NCBI GenBank assembly: GCA_016936665.1
Contig: JAFGXI010000005.1
Span: 1-64,000, forward strand
DNA from: Bacteroidales bacterium
Lineage (GTDB): Bacteria; Bacteroidota; Bacteroidia; Bacteroidales; JAFGXI01
DNA length: 64,000 nt
Direction of reading: 5' to 3'
Shown here: one piece after another, positions 7,693 to 16,299 of the stretch
How the letters are laid out: every line of letters starts with the position of its first letter
Position numbering within the stretch: the first letter of the stretch is position 1
The notes under the pieces: generated by a model
The model's database searches: none
Seen by the model: the letters and a program-made list of their open reading frames with translations, nothing else
What the model was told of the DNA's origin: nothing
Position numbers and translations under genes: made by a program

Positions 7693-9270
7693 ATGACAAA
7701 AAGTGTATTATTTTTTATGCTAACTGTATTAAGCCTTGGCATGTATGCACAAGATATTACAGTGGAAGGGAGCATCTTTAATGCTCAAACCAAAGAAGCT
7801 GTTTCGAATGTAGAAGTACGTTTGAAAGGCGCAATTAATATTGAAGCCAAAAGCGATGAACAAGGTCATTTTAAAATGATTGTTCCAGAAAAATCAAGTA
7901 AAAAATTAGTTTTTACTGCCGATGGGTTCGATAAACAAGAAATCGATGCAATCGAGTCTATGGAGGTTTTCATGGTGCCAGCTACTCGTGTTAACCAGTA
8001 CGGAAAATCAATTTCACAGAGAACACCAATCGACGTTGAAAACAGAGATGGAATTTTAGTATTCGAGTCGGCCGATAAAAAATTTAAATATTGGTTCGAT
8101 TCTCGATTGTATTTCGATGGTGCATATTTTTTCGACGAAAATGCATACAATCCTATTGGAAATGGGGTAAACGTTCGCAGAGCGCGATTTGCTATCAAAG
8201 CCAATTTATGGCAAAACTGGTATGGAGAGTTAGATTTAGACTTTGCCGGTGCAGTTATGGAACTTAAAGATGCTTATTTGAAATACACAACCGATAATCA
8301 AAAATTTAATTTCAAAATCGGAAATTTTAAAGAGGGCTTTTCTATGGAAAGCACTACTACATCTCGCTATTTGATGTTTACAGAAAGGTCTTTAGTAAAT
8401 GAGTTAGCTCCTTCGCGCCATATGGGAGTAAATGGTACATATAGCGACCAGCTTTTTACAGCTATTGCAGGTGTACATTTCCAGAAAGTTGGAGAGGCAG
8501 AAGAAGTAGCGTTTACAGAAGCTAAAAATAAAGATGATGGAATCGACGAAGGCATCTCTTTTACAGGCCGATTAGCAATTCACCCTAAAATTGGCGAAAA
8601 TTTATTGGTTCATGTTGGCGGAGGAGCTTCTTACAGAACGCCTAAAACATCTTGGGAAACAGAAAGAGCTTTCAGGTTGAGTACAAGATCGCTAACAACC
8701 ATCAATAGAAAAAAATATTTAGATACTGATGAATTTAGCGCTATCGATAACCAATTTTTAACAGGTGCCGAACTGGCTTTTGCATATAAAAACATTATGT
8801 TTCAAGGCGAATATATGATGACACAGTTTAATAGATTCGAAGGGTATGAAAATGCAAAATTCGACGGGTTTTACGCACAAGCAGGTTATTTGATATTTGG
8901 TGGAAATTACAACTACAATAATGGCGAAGCAGAATTTACTCAAGTTACCAGAGGTAAAGAATGGGGCGACTTAGAATTAGCAATTCGTTACGATTATTTG
9001 AATTTAAACGATTTCGAAGCACAGATATACGGTGGCTCAGCTCAAGCATATACTATCGGATTAAATTATTATGTGAACGATAATGTTAAATTTATGTTGA
9101 ATTATTCAATCCTCGATCACGATCGCTATGCCAATGGAAAAGGCAAACTTAATGTAGGTCACGATGTCGATGGAAATTTAACTTCAGACTATAAAACCAT
9201 TATAGAAGAAGCAGGTACAGCAGGAGACGATTTTGGATTTATTCAAGCTAGAATAGAGATAGATTTTTAA
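7693..9270 (+). CDS. Phosphate-selective-type (OprO/OprP) porin with N-terminal carboxypeptidase-regulatory-like domain
   Basis: 525 residues from the ATG at 7693, which begins a clear signal peptide (MTKSVLFFML... GMYAQ); an in-frame TTG 24 bases earlier is less likely. Residues 20-100 are a CarboxypepD_reg-like beta sandwich (VEGSIFNAQTKEAVSNVEV). The remainder is a beta barrel resembling the Porin_O_P family: FDSRLYFDGAYFF, RRARFAIKANLWQNWYGELD, FKIGNFKEGFS and the ending GLNYYVNDNVKFMLNYS. Such channels pass phosphate or pyrophosphate across the outer membrane. It sits 34 bases after the PiT fusion, which supports a phosphate role; selectivity is inferred. Confidence 0.8.
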   Translation: MTKSVLFFMLTVLSLGMYAQDITVEGSIFNAQTKEAVSNVEVRLKGAINIEAKSDEQGHFKMIVPEKSSKKLVFTADGFDKQEIDAIESMEVFMVPATRVNQYGKSISQRTPIDVENRDGILVFESADKKFKYWFDSRLYFDGAYFFDENAYNPIGNGVNVRRARFAIKANLWQNWYGELDLDFAGAVMELKDAYLKYTTDNQKFNFKIGNFKEGFSMESTTTSRYLMFTERSLVNELAPSRHMGVNGTYSDQLFTAIAGVHFQKVGEAEEVAFTEAKNKDDGIDEGISFTGRLAIHPKIGENLLVHVGGGASYRTPKTSWETERAFRLSTRSLTTINRKKYLDTDEFSAIDNQFLTGAELAFAYKNIMFQGEYMMTQFNRFEGYENAKFDGFYAQAGYLIFGGNYNYNNGEAEFTQVTRGKEWGDLELAIRYDYLNLNDFEAQIYGGSAQAYTIGLNYYVNDNVKFMLNYSILDHDRYANGKGKLNVGHDVDGNLTSDYKTIIEEAGTAGDDFGFIQARIEIDF

Positions 9271-9317
9271 AAAAAGTAAGTAAAAGATTTATAATAATGA
9301 CATTAAATAAAAACGAT

Positions 9318-10838
9318 ATGAAAGCTATACGATTAGTACTAATAGCTCTTTTAGCATCGCTAACCATTATTAGCTGTGTTAAAGATGAATTATACGAAGA
9401 CAAAACTGATAATCCGATTATTCAAGCTTCAGATGTTGTCATCAATGAGGTGCTCTCTACCGGAGATCCGGATTATTTGGAGTTATATAACAGCTCAGAT
9501 GCTACTATCGACTTAACAGGATATGCTGTTGCCGATAACTCAGAAACGTACGTCTTACCATCAGGAACTACTATCGATGCTAAAGGCTATTTAGTTATCG
9601 AGTGCGACGATACCAACGAAGGATTACATTCTAATTTTAAAATTTCTTCGGGTGGAGAAACACTATCATTATTCGATGCTTCTAATAAATTGATCGACCA
9701 AGTAGAAGTGCCAAGTTTAGCTGATTATAGTGGTTTAACTTACGCAAGAATTCCTGATGGAAGTGATGTTTGGGAAATTTCTAACGACACTAAAGGTGCA
9801 GCCAATAGTAACGAAAATAAAGCTCCAGTTATTACAGCAGAAGAGTTAACAGAGTTTACAGAAATATATTCTATTCAAGTATCCGATGCCGATGGTGTAG
9901 CCTCCGTTAAATTAATATTAATGACGGCATCTTCGGTGCAATCTTTAGATATGCCATTAATCAACGATGAATATCAAATTAGTGTACCAACATTTGTATT
10001 GGGCACAAAAGTAGAATATTACGTAGAAGCCAAAGATTTAACAGGTAAAACTTCGTATTATCCGGAATTAGGATACAGTGAGCCGAACTTCTACTATATA
10101 ACAGACGATAAACCTTTGTTTTTATCTGTAACTTATGAAGGTGCTCAAGCCGGAAACTTAGGGGATGTTACTTTTACAGTTGATGCATTCGACAACGATT
10201 CTGTACAAGAAGTTAAATTGTATTACATCTTCCCCGGTCAAATCGCCGACGAAAAAACATCTGTTGTTTTAAGTTTTAACGATAGTCTTTATACCGGAGT
10301 TATACCTTTGCAAGCCTCAGGCACTATAATCCGATATTATTTAAGAGCCGAAGACAACGATGGAAATAAAACATATTATCCTTTAGAAACTACAGGAGGA
10401 TCCTTCAACCACGACGACGAAACTACATGGCCTTCGTACATGGCTGGCGAGCCCGTAGTTATCAATGGTTTTTCAATGTTCTATACAACTACACCAGAAG
10501 ATGGTAGCGATTTAGTATTTACAGTAAAAGTTAAATACGATAATGGAGGTCCGCAAGAAGTAAAATTTTACTACACCTCTAATTATAACGCAGCTACATA
10601 CGACGAAGCCATAGATCGATTCGACATCGTTTGGGCAGGCGCATTACCAACAGGAGACGATATGTATACTTTTACCATTCCTGCCGCCGATTTTTCATCG
10701 GGCGATGCTATTTCGTGGTACTTTAGAGCAAAGGACGGAAATGGCGATAAAATGTACTTTACAGATGGAAAAGGCGAAGAGTTCGACGGTGTTATGAAAG
10801 ATGACCCTGCAACTTGGAACGTGATTGTTATTCCCTAA
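9318..10838 (+). CDS. Lamin-tail-domain lipoprotein
   Basis: 506 residues from the ATG at 9318, which starts a typical lipoprotein signal peptide ending TIISC; an ATG at 9297 in the same frame would add seven residues. Residues about 40-160 form a lamin-tail (LTD) domain: VVINEVLSTGDPDYLELYNS, LTGYAVADN, KGYLVIECDD. Behind it are three Ig-like repeats with the recurring phrase V-K-(F/L)-Y-Y...Y-Y-L/F-R-A-(E/K)-D. LTD domains occur in secreted phosphatases and nucleases, but no catalytic domain is visible here. It probably works at the cell surface together with the porin, 47 bases upstream. A strong terminator follows. Confidence 0.75.
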   Translation: MKAIRLVLIALLASLTIISCVKDELYEDKTDNPIIQASDVVINEVLSTGDPDYLELYNSSDATIDLTGYAVADNSETYVLPSGTTIDAKGYLVIECDDTNEGLHSNFKISSGGETLSLFDASNKLIDQVEVPSLADYSGLTYARIPDGSDVWEISNDTKGAANSNENKAPVITAEELTEFTEIYSIQVSDADGVASVKLILMTASSVQSLDMPLINDEYQISVPTFVLGTKVEYYVEAKDLTGKTSYYPELGYSEPNFYYITDDKPLFLSVTYEGAQAGNLGDVTFTVDAFDNDSVQEVKLYYIFPGQIADEKTSVVLSFNDSLYTGVIPLQASGTIIRYYLRAEDNDGNKTYYPLETTGGSFNHDDETTWPSYMAGEPVVINGFSMFYTTTPEDGSDLVFTVKVKYDNGGPQEVKFYYTSNYNAATYDEAIDRFDIVWAGALPTGDDMYTFTIPAADFSSGDAISWYFRAKDGNGDKMYFTDGKGEEFDGVMKDDPATWNVIVIP

Positions 10839-10853
10839 ACCTCATAGTGATTG

Positions 10854-10890
10854 ACAGCTTACTTTCGGGTAAGCTGTTCTATATTTTTTT
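10854..10890 (+). terminator. Rho-independent terminator
   Basis: Perfect 9-bp stem ACAGCTTAC/GTAAGCTGT (10854-10862 with 10869-10877) with loop TTTCGG, followed by TCTATATTTTTTT. It ends the DUF47-PiT-porin-lipoprotein unit. Confidence 0.9.
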
Positions 10891-10903
10891 CGAAAAATAA
10901 TTG

Positions 10904-11647
10904 ATGAATAGATTTTTCATATTGTTGGCGTTTTCTTTTTTGTTTTTTTCTTGTCGTAAAGATGAAGAACAGACAGATGACAACCTATTGAAATTAATAT
11001 CCGAGTTTAGCATAGATATCGAAGAACCCTCTGGTTTGGTATACGATGCGGTGGCTAATAGCATATGGCTAGTTAGCGATAACACGAATAAAATCTATAA
11101 AATTAGTTCTGAGGGAAGAATTTTTCAATCATTAAATTATATTGGCAACGATTTAGAAGCAGTTGCTTTAGACGAAGACAGAAATATATGGGTGGCCGAA
11201 GAGAGATTAAGACGAATTGTCAAAATTGATAAAATTACTAACGATACCATTTCATATAAAATACAAGTCGAAAATAATAGCGATAATAGCGGATTAGAAG
11301 GCTTAACATACAATTCAAACGATAAGTGTTTTTACATTTTAAACGAAAAGAACCCAGGCAAACTTTTAAAATACAGCAAACAAATGCAAATACTGTCTTC
11401 ATTTTCTTTGTCTTTTGCAAATGATAATTCGGAGTTAGCTTACGATGTAGTGCACAATAAATTATGGATTTTAAGCGACGAAGATCAAAGTTTAAATTAT
11501 TGCGAACTAAATGGTCAACTCATCAAGTCATATAAAACAAATATTATTCAAGCAGAAGGTCTAGCAATCGATACAGCCAATCATCTAATGTATATCGCGA
11601 GTGACCAAACTGCGAAATTATATCAATTCGAATACCCTAATTTATAA
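10904..11647 (+). CDS. SdiA-regulated-family beta-propeller lipoprotein
   Basis: 247 residues from ATG 10904 (a TTG directly before it is also in frame). Lipobox LFFSC, Cys near residue 18. The rest consists of propeller-type repeats: EPSGLVYDAVANSIWLVSDN, GNDLEAVALDEDRNIWVAEE, SGLEGLTYNSNDKCFYILNE, SELAYDVVHNKLWILSDE and AEGLAIDTANHLMYIASD. This is the SdiA-regulated family, a fold related to phytase-type propellers; its biochemical role is not established. It stands between the porin unit and a CYTH-type protein, so a part in phosphate-ester recognition is possible but unproven. Confidence 0.78.
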   Translation: MNRFFILLAFSFLFFSCRKDEEQTDDNLLKLISEFSIDIEEPSGLVYDAVANSIWLVSDNTNKIYKISSEGRIFQSLNYIGNDLEAVALDEDRNIWVAEERLRRIVKIDKITNDTISYKIQVENNSDNSGLEGLTYNSNDKCFYILNEKNPGKLLKYSKQMQILSSFSLSFANDNSELAYDVVHNKLWILSDEDQSLNYCELNGQLIKSYKTNIIQAEGLAIDTANHLMYIASDQTAKLYQFEYPNL

Positions 11648-11676
11648 TATCATAAACAACATTTATAATTAAAACA

Positions 11677-12318
11677 ATGGCAAAACAAGAATTAAAAATA
11701 GGCGAAGTATCTAAACCAAGATTTGAGTTTAGAACTTTTGGACAAGATTTCGAAGAAGAAGCATACTTAATGTCGCGTTATTCTATGCCCGTACCGGAAA
11801 AAGTATGGGAGAGAGAGTCGGATGAGATTTATATCATGTCTAGAACTAATGATATTAACAACACTAAAATTCGCGATGGTAAAATGGACATCAAAACCTA
11901 TGTTCAGACAGTCGATGGATTAGAGCAATGGAATCCTTTAATGAAGGGTGAATTTCCTATTGCTAAATCAGTTTTAGAAAACGATGTATTTCCTGCATTT
12001 CAAGTAAACATGCCGAGTTTAACCAAAGAAACATATACTTATGATGAATTTATCGAAATGGTAAAATCACATCCAGATTTACAAGCTGTAAAAGTTCACA
12101 AACATCGTTTCGGATATATGGTAAACGATACTATTTGCGAATATGCAGAAGTTTTAATTAATGGCGCAAGATTAACCACCATTAACTCAGAATCGACAGA
12201 AATAGAAGATATTAAAAAAACCTTGGAACAAGTCGGTTTATCCGATTTAGAAAACATCAACTACCTGCAAGCGATTAAAAGAGTAATCGGTATGATCGAT
12301 AAACCCTTTGTTAACTAA
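11677..12318 (+). CDS. Probable divergent CYTH-like (triphosphate tunnel) protein
   Basis: 213 residues, no signal peptide. The strand pattern fits the CYTH fold: KPRFEFRTFG at the start (in place of the classical E-x-E-x-K), DEIYIMSRTN, TKIRDGKMDIKTYV, GLEQWNPLMKGEFPI, then AVKVHKHRFGYMVND, CEYAEVLINGARLTTINSES and a helix with LEQVGLSDLENINYLQAIKR. CYTH proteins hydrolyse or bind tri- and polyphosphates inside a beta tunnel. The first acidic motif is only partly kept, so substrate and activity are uncertain. A clear CYTH gene lies 300 bases downstream. Family assignment is my inference from the pattern. Confidence 0.55.
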   Translation: MAKQELKIGEVSKPRFEFRTFGQDFEEEAYLMSRYSMPVPEKVWERESDEIYIMSRTNDINNTKIRDGKMDIKTYVQTVDGLEQWNPLMKGEFPIAKSVLENDVFPAFQVNMPSLTKETYTYDEFIEMVKSHPDLQAVKVHKHRFGYMVNDTICEYAEVLINGARLTTINSESTEIEDIKKTLEQVGLSDLENINYLQAIKRVIGMIDKPFVN

Positions 12319-12329
12319 GTTAAATCTGT

Positions 12330-12368
12330 AAGGTTGTCGAAAAATTGCGGACATAAGACAACTTTTTT
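12330..12368 (+). terminator. Rho-independent terminator
   Basis: AAGGTTGTC (12330-12338) pairs with GACAACTTT (12357-12365, one G-U) around an 18-base loop; T run 12363-12368 follows. Confidence 0.65.
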
Positions 12369-12382
12369 AAAACAATATTGCA

Positions 12383-12604
12383 ATGGGAATTGTATTCGTT
12401 AAAACACTCAAAAACATACAATGTGCATTTCATATGCATAAGTTCGAAACAGTAAGATACATTTCGAACGATATTAAGGAAATTCGATGTCAGGTTTGTG
12501 GTCGAGAGTATGCGGTTTACTCAGGCATTGACCAAAAAATTAAATTGAATTCACAAATTAAAAAAGAACACGATAACATCAATAATCTACGTGTGTTAAT
12601 GTAA
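12383..12604 (+). CDS. Small zinc-ribbon-like protein
   Basis: 73 residues with no signal peptide. Cys and His are arranged as C-x3-H-x-H-K-F... then R-C-Q-V-C-G-R-E, so a single zinc site formed by the CxxC pair and the upstream Cys/His residues is plausible. It starts 15 bases after a terminator and ends ten bases before the CYTH gene, suggesting that the two are expressed together. I do not recognise a named family. Kept as a real gene because of its conserved-looking metal motif and tight spacing. Confidence 0.55.
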   Translation: MGIVFVKTLKNIQCAFHMHKFETVRYISNDIKEIRCQVCGREYAVYSGIDQKIKLNSQIKKEHDNINNLRVLM

Positions 12605-12614
12605 TTAATAAATT

Positions 12615-13085
12615 ATGGCTCAAGAAATAGAAAAAAAATTTTTAGTTAAAACCGATTTTAAATCGAGCGTAACTAAACAAACTAGGATTACTCAAGGTTA
12701 TTTATCGTCTGTTCCAGAACGTACGGTTCGCGTTAGAGTAAAAGGCGACAAAGGCTTTTTAACCATCAAAGGTATAGGCAACGATTCAGGAGCATCGCGC
12801 TACGAATGGGAAAAAGAAATTTCTGTAACCGAAGCACAAGAATTAATGGTGATTTGCGAACCGGGAGTTATCGATAAAACGCGTTACATTGTGCCGGAAG
12901 TTTCCGGGTTGAAATTCGAAGTCGACGAATTTTACGGTGATAACGAAGGTCTTATTGTAGCAGAGATAGAATTACCAACCGAAGAAACTATTTTCGAAAA
13001 ACCTGAATGGTTAGGAGAAGAAGTTACCGGCGATGTTAAGTACTTTAACTCTATGTTAATGAAGAATCCTTATAAAAATTGGTAA
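12615..13085 (+). CDS. CYTH domain protein (triphosphate tunnel metalloenzyme)
   Basis: 156 residues, a single complete CYTH domain. All hallmarks are present: EIEKKF (the E-x-E-x-K metal and phosphate motif) at residues 4-9, RTVRVRVKGDKGFLTIKG, YEWEKEI, KTRYIVP and FEVDEFYGDNEGLIVAEIE. Bacterial members of this group hydrolyse inorganic tripolyphosphate or thiamine triphosphate with a divalent metal in the cytoplasm. Short single-domain members resemble the NeuTTM group, which are tripolyphosphatases. Neighbours (porin, PiT, SLC13) support a phosphate or polyphosphate role; the exact substrate is not visible. Confidence 0.9.
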   Translation: MAQEIEKKFLVKTDFKSSVTKQTRITQGYLSSVPERTVRVRVKGDKGFLTIKGIGNDSGASRYEWEKEISVTEAQELMVICEPGVIDKTRYIVPEVSGLKFEVDEFYGDNEGLIVAEIELPTEETIFEKPEWLGEEVTGDVKYFNSMLMKNPYKNW

Positions 13086-13105
13086 AAACTAATTTTACTT
13101 AAAAT

Positions 13106-13135
13106 TTGTCGATACAGAATTTACTGTGTCGGCAA
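13106..13135 (+). terminator. Terminator-like hairpin after the CYTH gene
   Basis: TTGTCGATACAG (13106-13117) pairs over 12 positions (two G-U) with CTGTGTCGGCAA (13124-13135), loop AATTTA. The tail ATCTTTATCTTT is T-rich but interrupted and overlaps the next promoter. Confidence 0.55.
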
Positions 13136-13140
13136 ATCTT

Positions 13141-13148
13141 TATCTTTG
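13141..13148 (+). promoter_or_regulatory. Bacteroidota -7 promoter element for the SLC13 permease
   Basis: TATCTTTG is a full match to TAnnTTTG, 48 bases before the ATG at 13196. No -33 TTG at the usual distance. Confidence 0.6.
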
Positions 13149-13195
13149 GGCAAAACAAACCCAAGTCAATAATTAGCAAAATATAATTTTTAGAA

Positions 13196-14770
13196 ATGAA
13201 TATTCTGGATATGAATAATTACAGGATGGAAAAACTCCCTGTAAGACAAAAATCGAAATTTGAACAAATCCTAATGAAAATTGGGGCACCATTGTCCATC
13301 ATAGTCTTCATTTTAATTATGTTCATTTTCGATTTTTCATTTCTAAAACAATTCGATCCTTCGATTCTTAGCCACAAAGCAAAATCGAATTTAGATGGGA
13401 TTGGGATGTTGGCATTTGTTCAAGCTAATAAAGCTATGCTGGCTCTTTTTATAGCATCTCTTATTTTATGGATAACAGAAGCAATACCAAATTACCTTAC
13501 TTCTTTAATATTAATTATTAGTTTGGTTCTTACCAATGTCTTGCCCGAAGATGTAGCCTATGCGCAACTCGGGCATAAAGTAATGTGGCTAAATATATTG
13601 TCGTTTATTTTAGCAAGTATGCTTGTCGCCACCGGCGTTGCAAAGCGCTTTGCCTTGTGGTTTATATTAAAATTTGGAAAAAATGCATCATCAATTTTTT
13701 TAAGTTTTATTGTAATAAATGTTGTATTATCGCTTTTCATTTCGGCAACAACAGCAAAAGCCGCTATACTTCTACCCATTTTTATGGTAGTAGCAGCAGT
13801 ATATGGGGCATCGAACGGTAACCGAAATAACTTTGGACGAAATATTATTCTTCAAAACTTGTTGCAAATCAATATGGGAGCCGCTTCTTTTTTAACAGGC
13901 TCCGGGGCTAACTTATTAGCAGCGTCTATTATTGCCGGTGCAATTGGCACCGATATCTTCTTTTCGGAATGGATGATGGCAGCATTTCCTGTTGCTATGT
14001 TAATTATGTTGTTAGGTTGGATTATCGGAACGAAAGTTTTTTTCCCGCTTAAACAAGAAGAACGATTACCAAGCATCGAAGGAGGTATGGAAAGTTTAAA
14101 AGCAGAATTAAAAAGTATGGGCAAGGTGTCGTTTAGTGAAATAAAATCGCTTATAATTTTTGGCAGTATTTTGGCCTTATGGACAACCGATAGGTTGCAT
14201 GGCATTTCGCCTACAGCAGTGGCTTTTGTTGGAGCAATTGTAGCCTTACTACCAAAAATTGGAATTGTTAAATGGAACGATGTCGATATACCTTGGCATC
14301 TTTTGTTGTTCTCGGCGGGGGCTTATACATTAGGTGCGGGATTAGCCGTAACCGATTTACCAAGTATTACAGTCAATGCTTTCTTTAATGGTTTAGGTAT
14401 TGGAAACGATACTCCTTTTTGGTTGTTATACATCGTGCTTACCGGAGGAATGATTTTCTCGGCACTTATTTTTCAATCTAAAACAATGCGTACAATGGTT
14501 TTTATTCCAATTGCTATCGGCATTGCCAATCGTTTTGGATTTGAGGTTATGAGTTTAGCCTTTCCGGTTGCTTTACTAATTGAACATGTTTACACTTTGC
14601 CATTCAATAGTAAACCAGCTTTACTATTATATTCAACTAATCATTATAGTTGGACCGATACCTTCAAATATGGAATTACCATGCAAATTCTAGCTTGGCT
14701 AGTTTCTATTCTTATGGCAATGACATACTTTAAATGGATTGGTATTACGCCACATGGTTTATTCTGGTAA
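13196..14770 (+). CDS. SLC13/DASS-family anion permease
   Basis: 524 residues with about twelve hydrophobic segments. After a basic N-terminus it has the divalent-anion:sodium symporter layout: an early ITEAIPNYLTSLILI segment, a first hairpin motif ISATTAKAAILLP in place of S-N-T, GSGANLLAAS, a cytoplasmic loop, the second half with TDRLHGISPTAVAFVGA, and a second hairpin motif QSKTMRTMVF. Family members carry dicarboxylates, sulphate or phosphate; the substrate cannot be read from the sequence. Fungal relatives (Pho87/90/91) carry phosphate or export polyphosphate, which fits the neighbouring CYTH genes. It is followed by an unknown membrane protein 19 bases downstream. Confidence 0.85.
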   Translation: MNILDMNNYRMEKLPVRQKSKFEQILMKIGAPLSIIVFILIMFIFDFSFLKQFDPSILSHKAKSNLDGIGMLAFVQANKAMLALFIASLILWITEAIPNYLTSLILIISLVLTNVLPEDVAYAQLGHKVMWLNILSFILASMLVATGVAKRFALWFILKFGKNASSIFLSFIVINVVLSLFISATTAKAAILLPIFMVVAAVYGASNGNRNNFGRNIILQNLLQINMGAASFLTGSGANLLAASIIAGAIGTDIFFSEWMMAAFPVAMLIMLLGWIIGTKVFFPLKQEERLPSIEGGMESLKAELKSMGKVSFSEIKSLIIFGSILALWTTDRLHGISPTAVAFVGAIVALLPKIGIVKWNDVDIPWHLLLFSAGAYTLGAGLAVTDLPSITVNAFFNGLGIGNDTPFWLLYIVLTGGMIFSALIFQSKTMRTMVFIPIAIGIANRFGFEVMSLAFPVALLIEHVYTLPFNSKPALLLYSTNHYSWTDTFKYGITMQILAWLVSILMAMTYFKWIGITPHGLFW

Positions 14771-14789
14771 TTAATTAATCTCCAAAACT

Positions 14790-16298
14790 TTGATTAAGGA
14801 TATTCTTAAAATACACGATAAGTTTTCTATTGAGATCAAACAATCTTATTATAGTTTGTTTAAGAGGAAGCGTTCAATCTATCAGGTTATTACATATTTG
14901 TTTATACCTAATGGGTTGAATATCAATTCTCAAACATATAAAAAAGATATGTTTTATCAAGATAGTCGTGTTAATATACGCTACAATACTCCCGAATACA
15001 CGCTACTAGAACTTTTAAGCAATTATCAGAGTCCTTTGCATCGCTTTATCGAAAAGGTTGAGGGCTTACCCAATAAAGCAAATAAATCGCAGTTGGCAGA
15101 AATTGAAACCTCCGGAAAAATACTGGCAACAGTGCTAAGCAGTGCGCTTAGAAATAGCAATCGGAAAACTCGTAAACTATGTAAAAATAAAGCCAGTATT
15201 GAGTCTGTTAATGCCTTCTTAGAAAACATTAAACGTGTATTAGAATTGTATAGATCTGCACTCAATCAATTATCAGAATACGAAATAGAAACAAGAAAAA
15301 AGAATCAAGTCTTTTTTGGCGATGAGTATATTAGCAATACCGTAGAGCATCAGTTGTTAATTTTACACAATTATATACTAAGAAGCCCGTCGCCCTGCCA
15401 AGTTGTGCTTCAAAATATTTTAAGTTTTATTAGAGAGGAGCAACGATATAAAGAAAAGCGATATTATGGAGGAGTATCTTTAGAGAATATGAACCATGAG
15501 TTCATTATCTACAAACGTAGTCAGTTAAAAAAATATGTCGATAGTATTTTCTTTCTGAATAAAAATATTCGTAAAGACGGGGCAATAGCCGAGCAAACAG
15601 TTTTTGCTTTTGCAGCCGGTTTAGCTATGCTGTTTTCAACAGGTGTGGCATTTTATTATCAGCAAAAGTACGGGAATTTCACCTCGACATTTTTTGTTGC
15701 TTTGGTACTGAGCTATATGCTTAAAGACCGCATAAAAAGTTTAATTGGCAATTTGTTCATAAGTCGTGCTCATTCTTTTTATTTCGATTATAAAATCGAT
15801 ATTTCAAATGCCAATAAACACAAAGTTGGTTCAATTCGTGAGAATTTTCGTTTTGTTCCTTTCAATAAACTTGGGCCAAAAATAAAGGCCTTTAGATTTA
15901 CCGACCGAACTCTCCATTCCGAAGACGATCTATTTGGCGAACACATTATACAATACAAGAAAAAAATTGTGATTAACCCAAAGAAATTGGGTCAGGATCT
16001 TAAAGATGAACATTTGAATTCTATTGTCGATATCACCAGGTTTAATTTGTTTCGTTTCACCTATAATATGGACAACCCAAAAAAATCATATTTTTTCGTC
16101 AAAGACGGCGAGTTAATTAAGTCTGAAGAAGATAGAGTTTATCACATTAACATAGTTCAGAAATTTTATACAGAAAGCGGAATAGAGTTTAAGCGCTACA
16201 GAGTGGTACTAAACAGAGATGGTATTAAAAGAATAGAAAAAGTAAAAAACGATGAATTAAGTAGAGTCTTTCCAAGAAAAAAGTCTTGGTTTGCGTAA
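14790..16298 (+). CDS. Unknown membrane protein following the SLC13 permease
   Basis: 502 residues starting at TTG; an in-frame TAA lies five codons upstream and no ATG occurs before residue 50, so TTG is the likely start. It is largely soluble and rich in Lys/Arg. One helical pair in the middle (about residues 268-310: TVFAFAAGLAMLFSTGVAFYY, then FTSTFFVALVLSYML) would anchor it, leaving both long ends on the same side. The C-terminal third is beta-rich (IIQYKKKIVINPK, SIVDITRFNLFRFTYNMD, VYHINIVQKFYTESG). No signal peptide or familiar motif. Its position suggests a partner of the permease. Function unknown. Confidence 0.7.
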   Translation: MIKDILKIHDKFSIEIKQSYYSLFKRKRSIYQVITYLFIPNGLNINSQTYKKDMFYQDSRVNIRYNTPEYTLLELLSNYQSPLHRFIEKVEGLPNKANKSQLAEIETSGKILATVLSSALRNSNRKTRKLCKNKASIESVNAFLENIKRVLELYRSALNQLSEYEIETRKKNQVFFGDEYISNTVEHQLLILHNYILRSPSPCQVVLQNILSFIREEQRYKEKRYYGGVSLENMNHEFIIYKRSQLKKYVDSIFFLNKNIRKDGAIAEQTVFAFAAGLAMLFSTGVAFYYQQKYGNFTSTFFVALVLSYMLKDRIKSLIGNLFISRAHSFYFDYKIDISNANKHKVGSIRENFRFVPFNKLGPKIKAFRFTDRTLHSEDDLFGEHIIQYKKKIVINPKKLGQDLKDEHLNSIVDITRFNLFRFTYNMDNPKKSYFFVKDGELIKSEEDRVYHINIVQKFYTESGIEFKRYRVVLNRDGIKRIEKVKNDELSRVFPRKKSWFA

Positions 16299-16299
16299 G

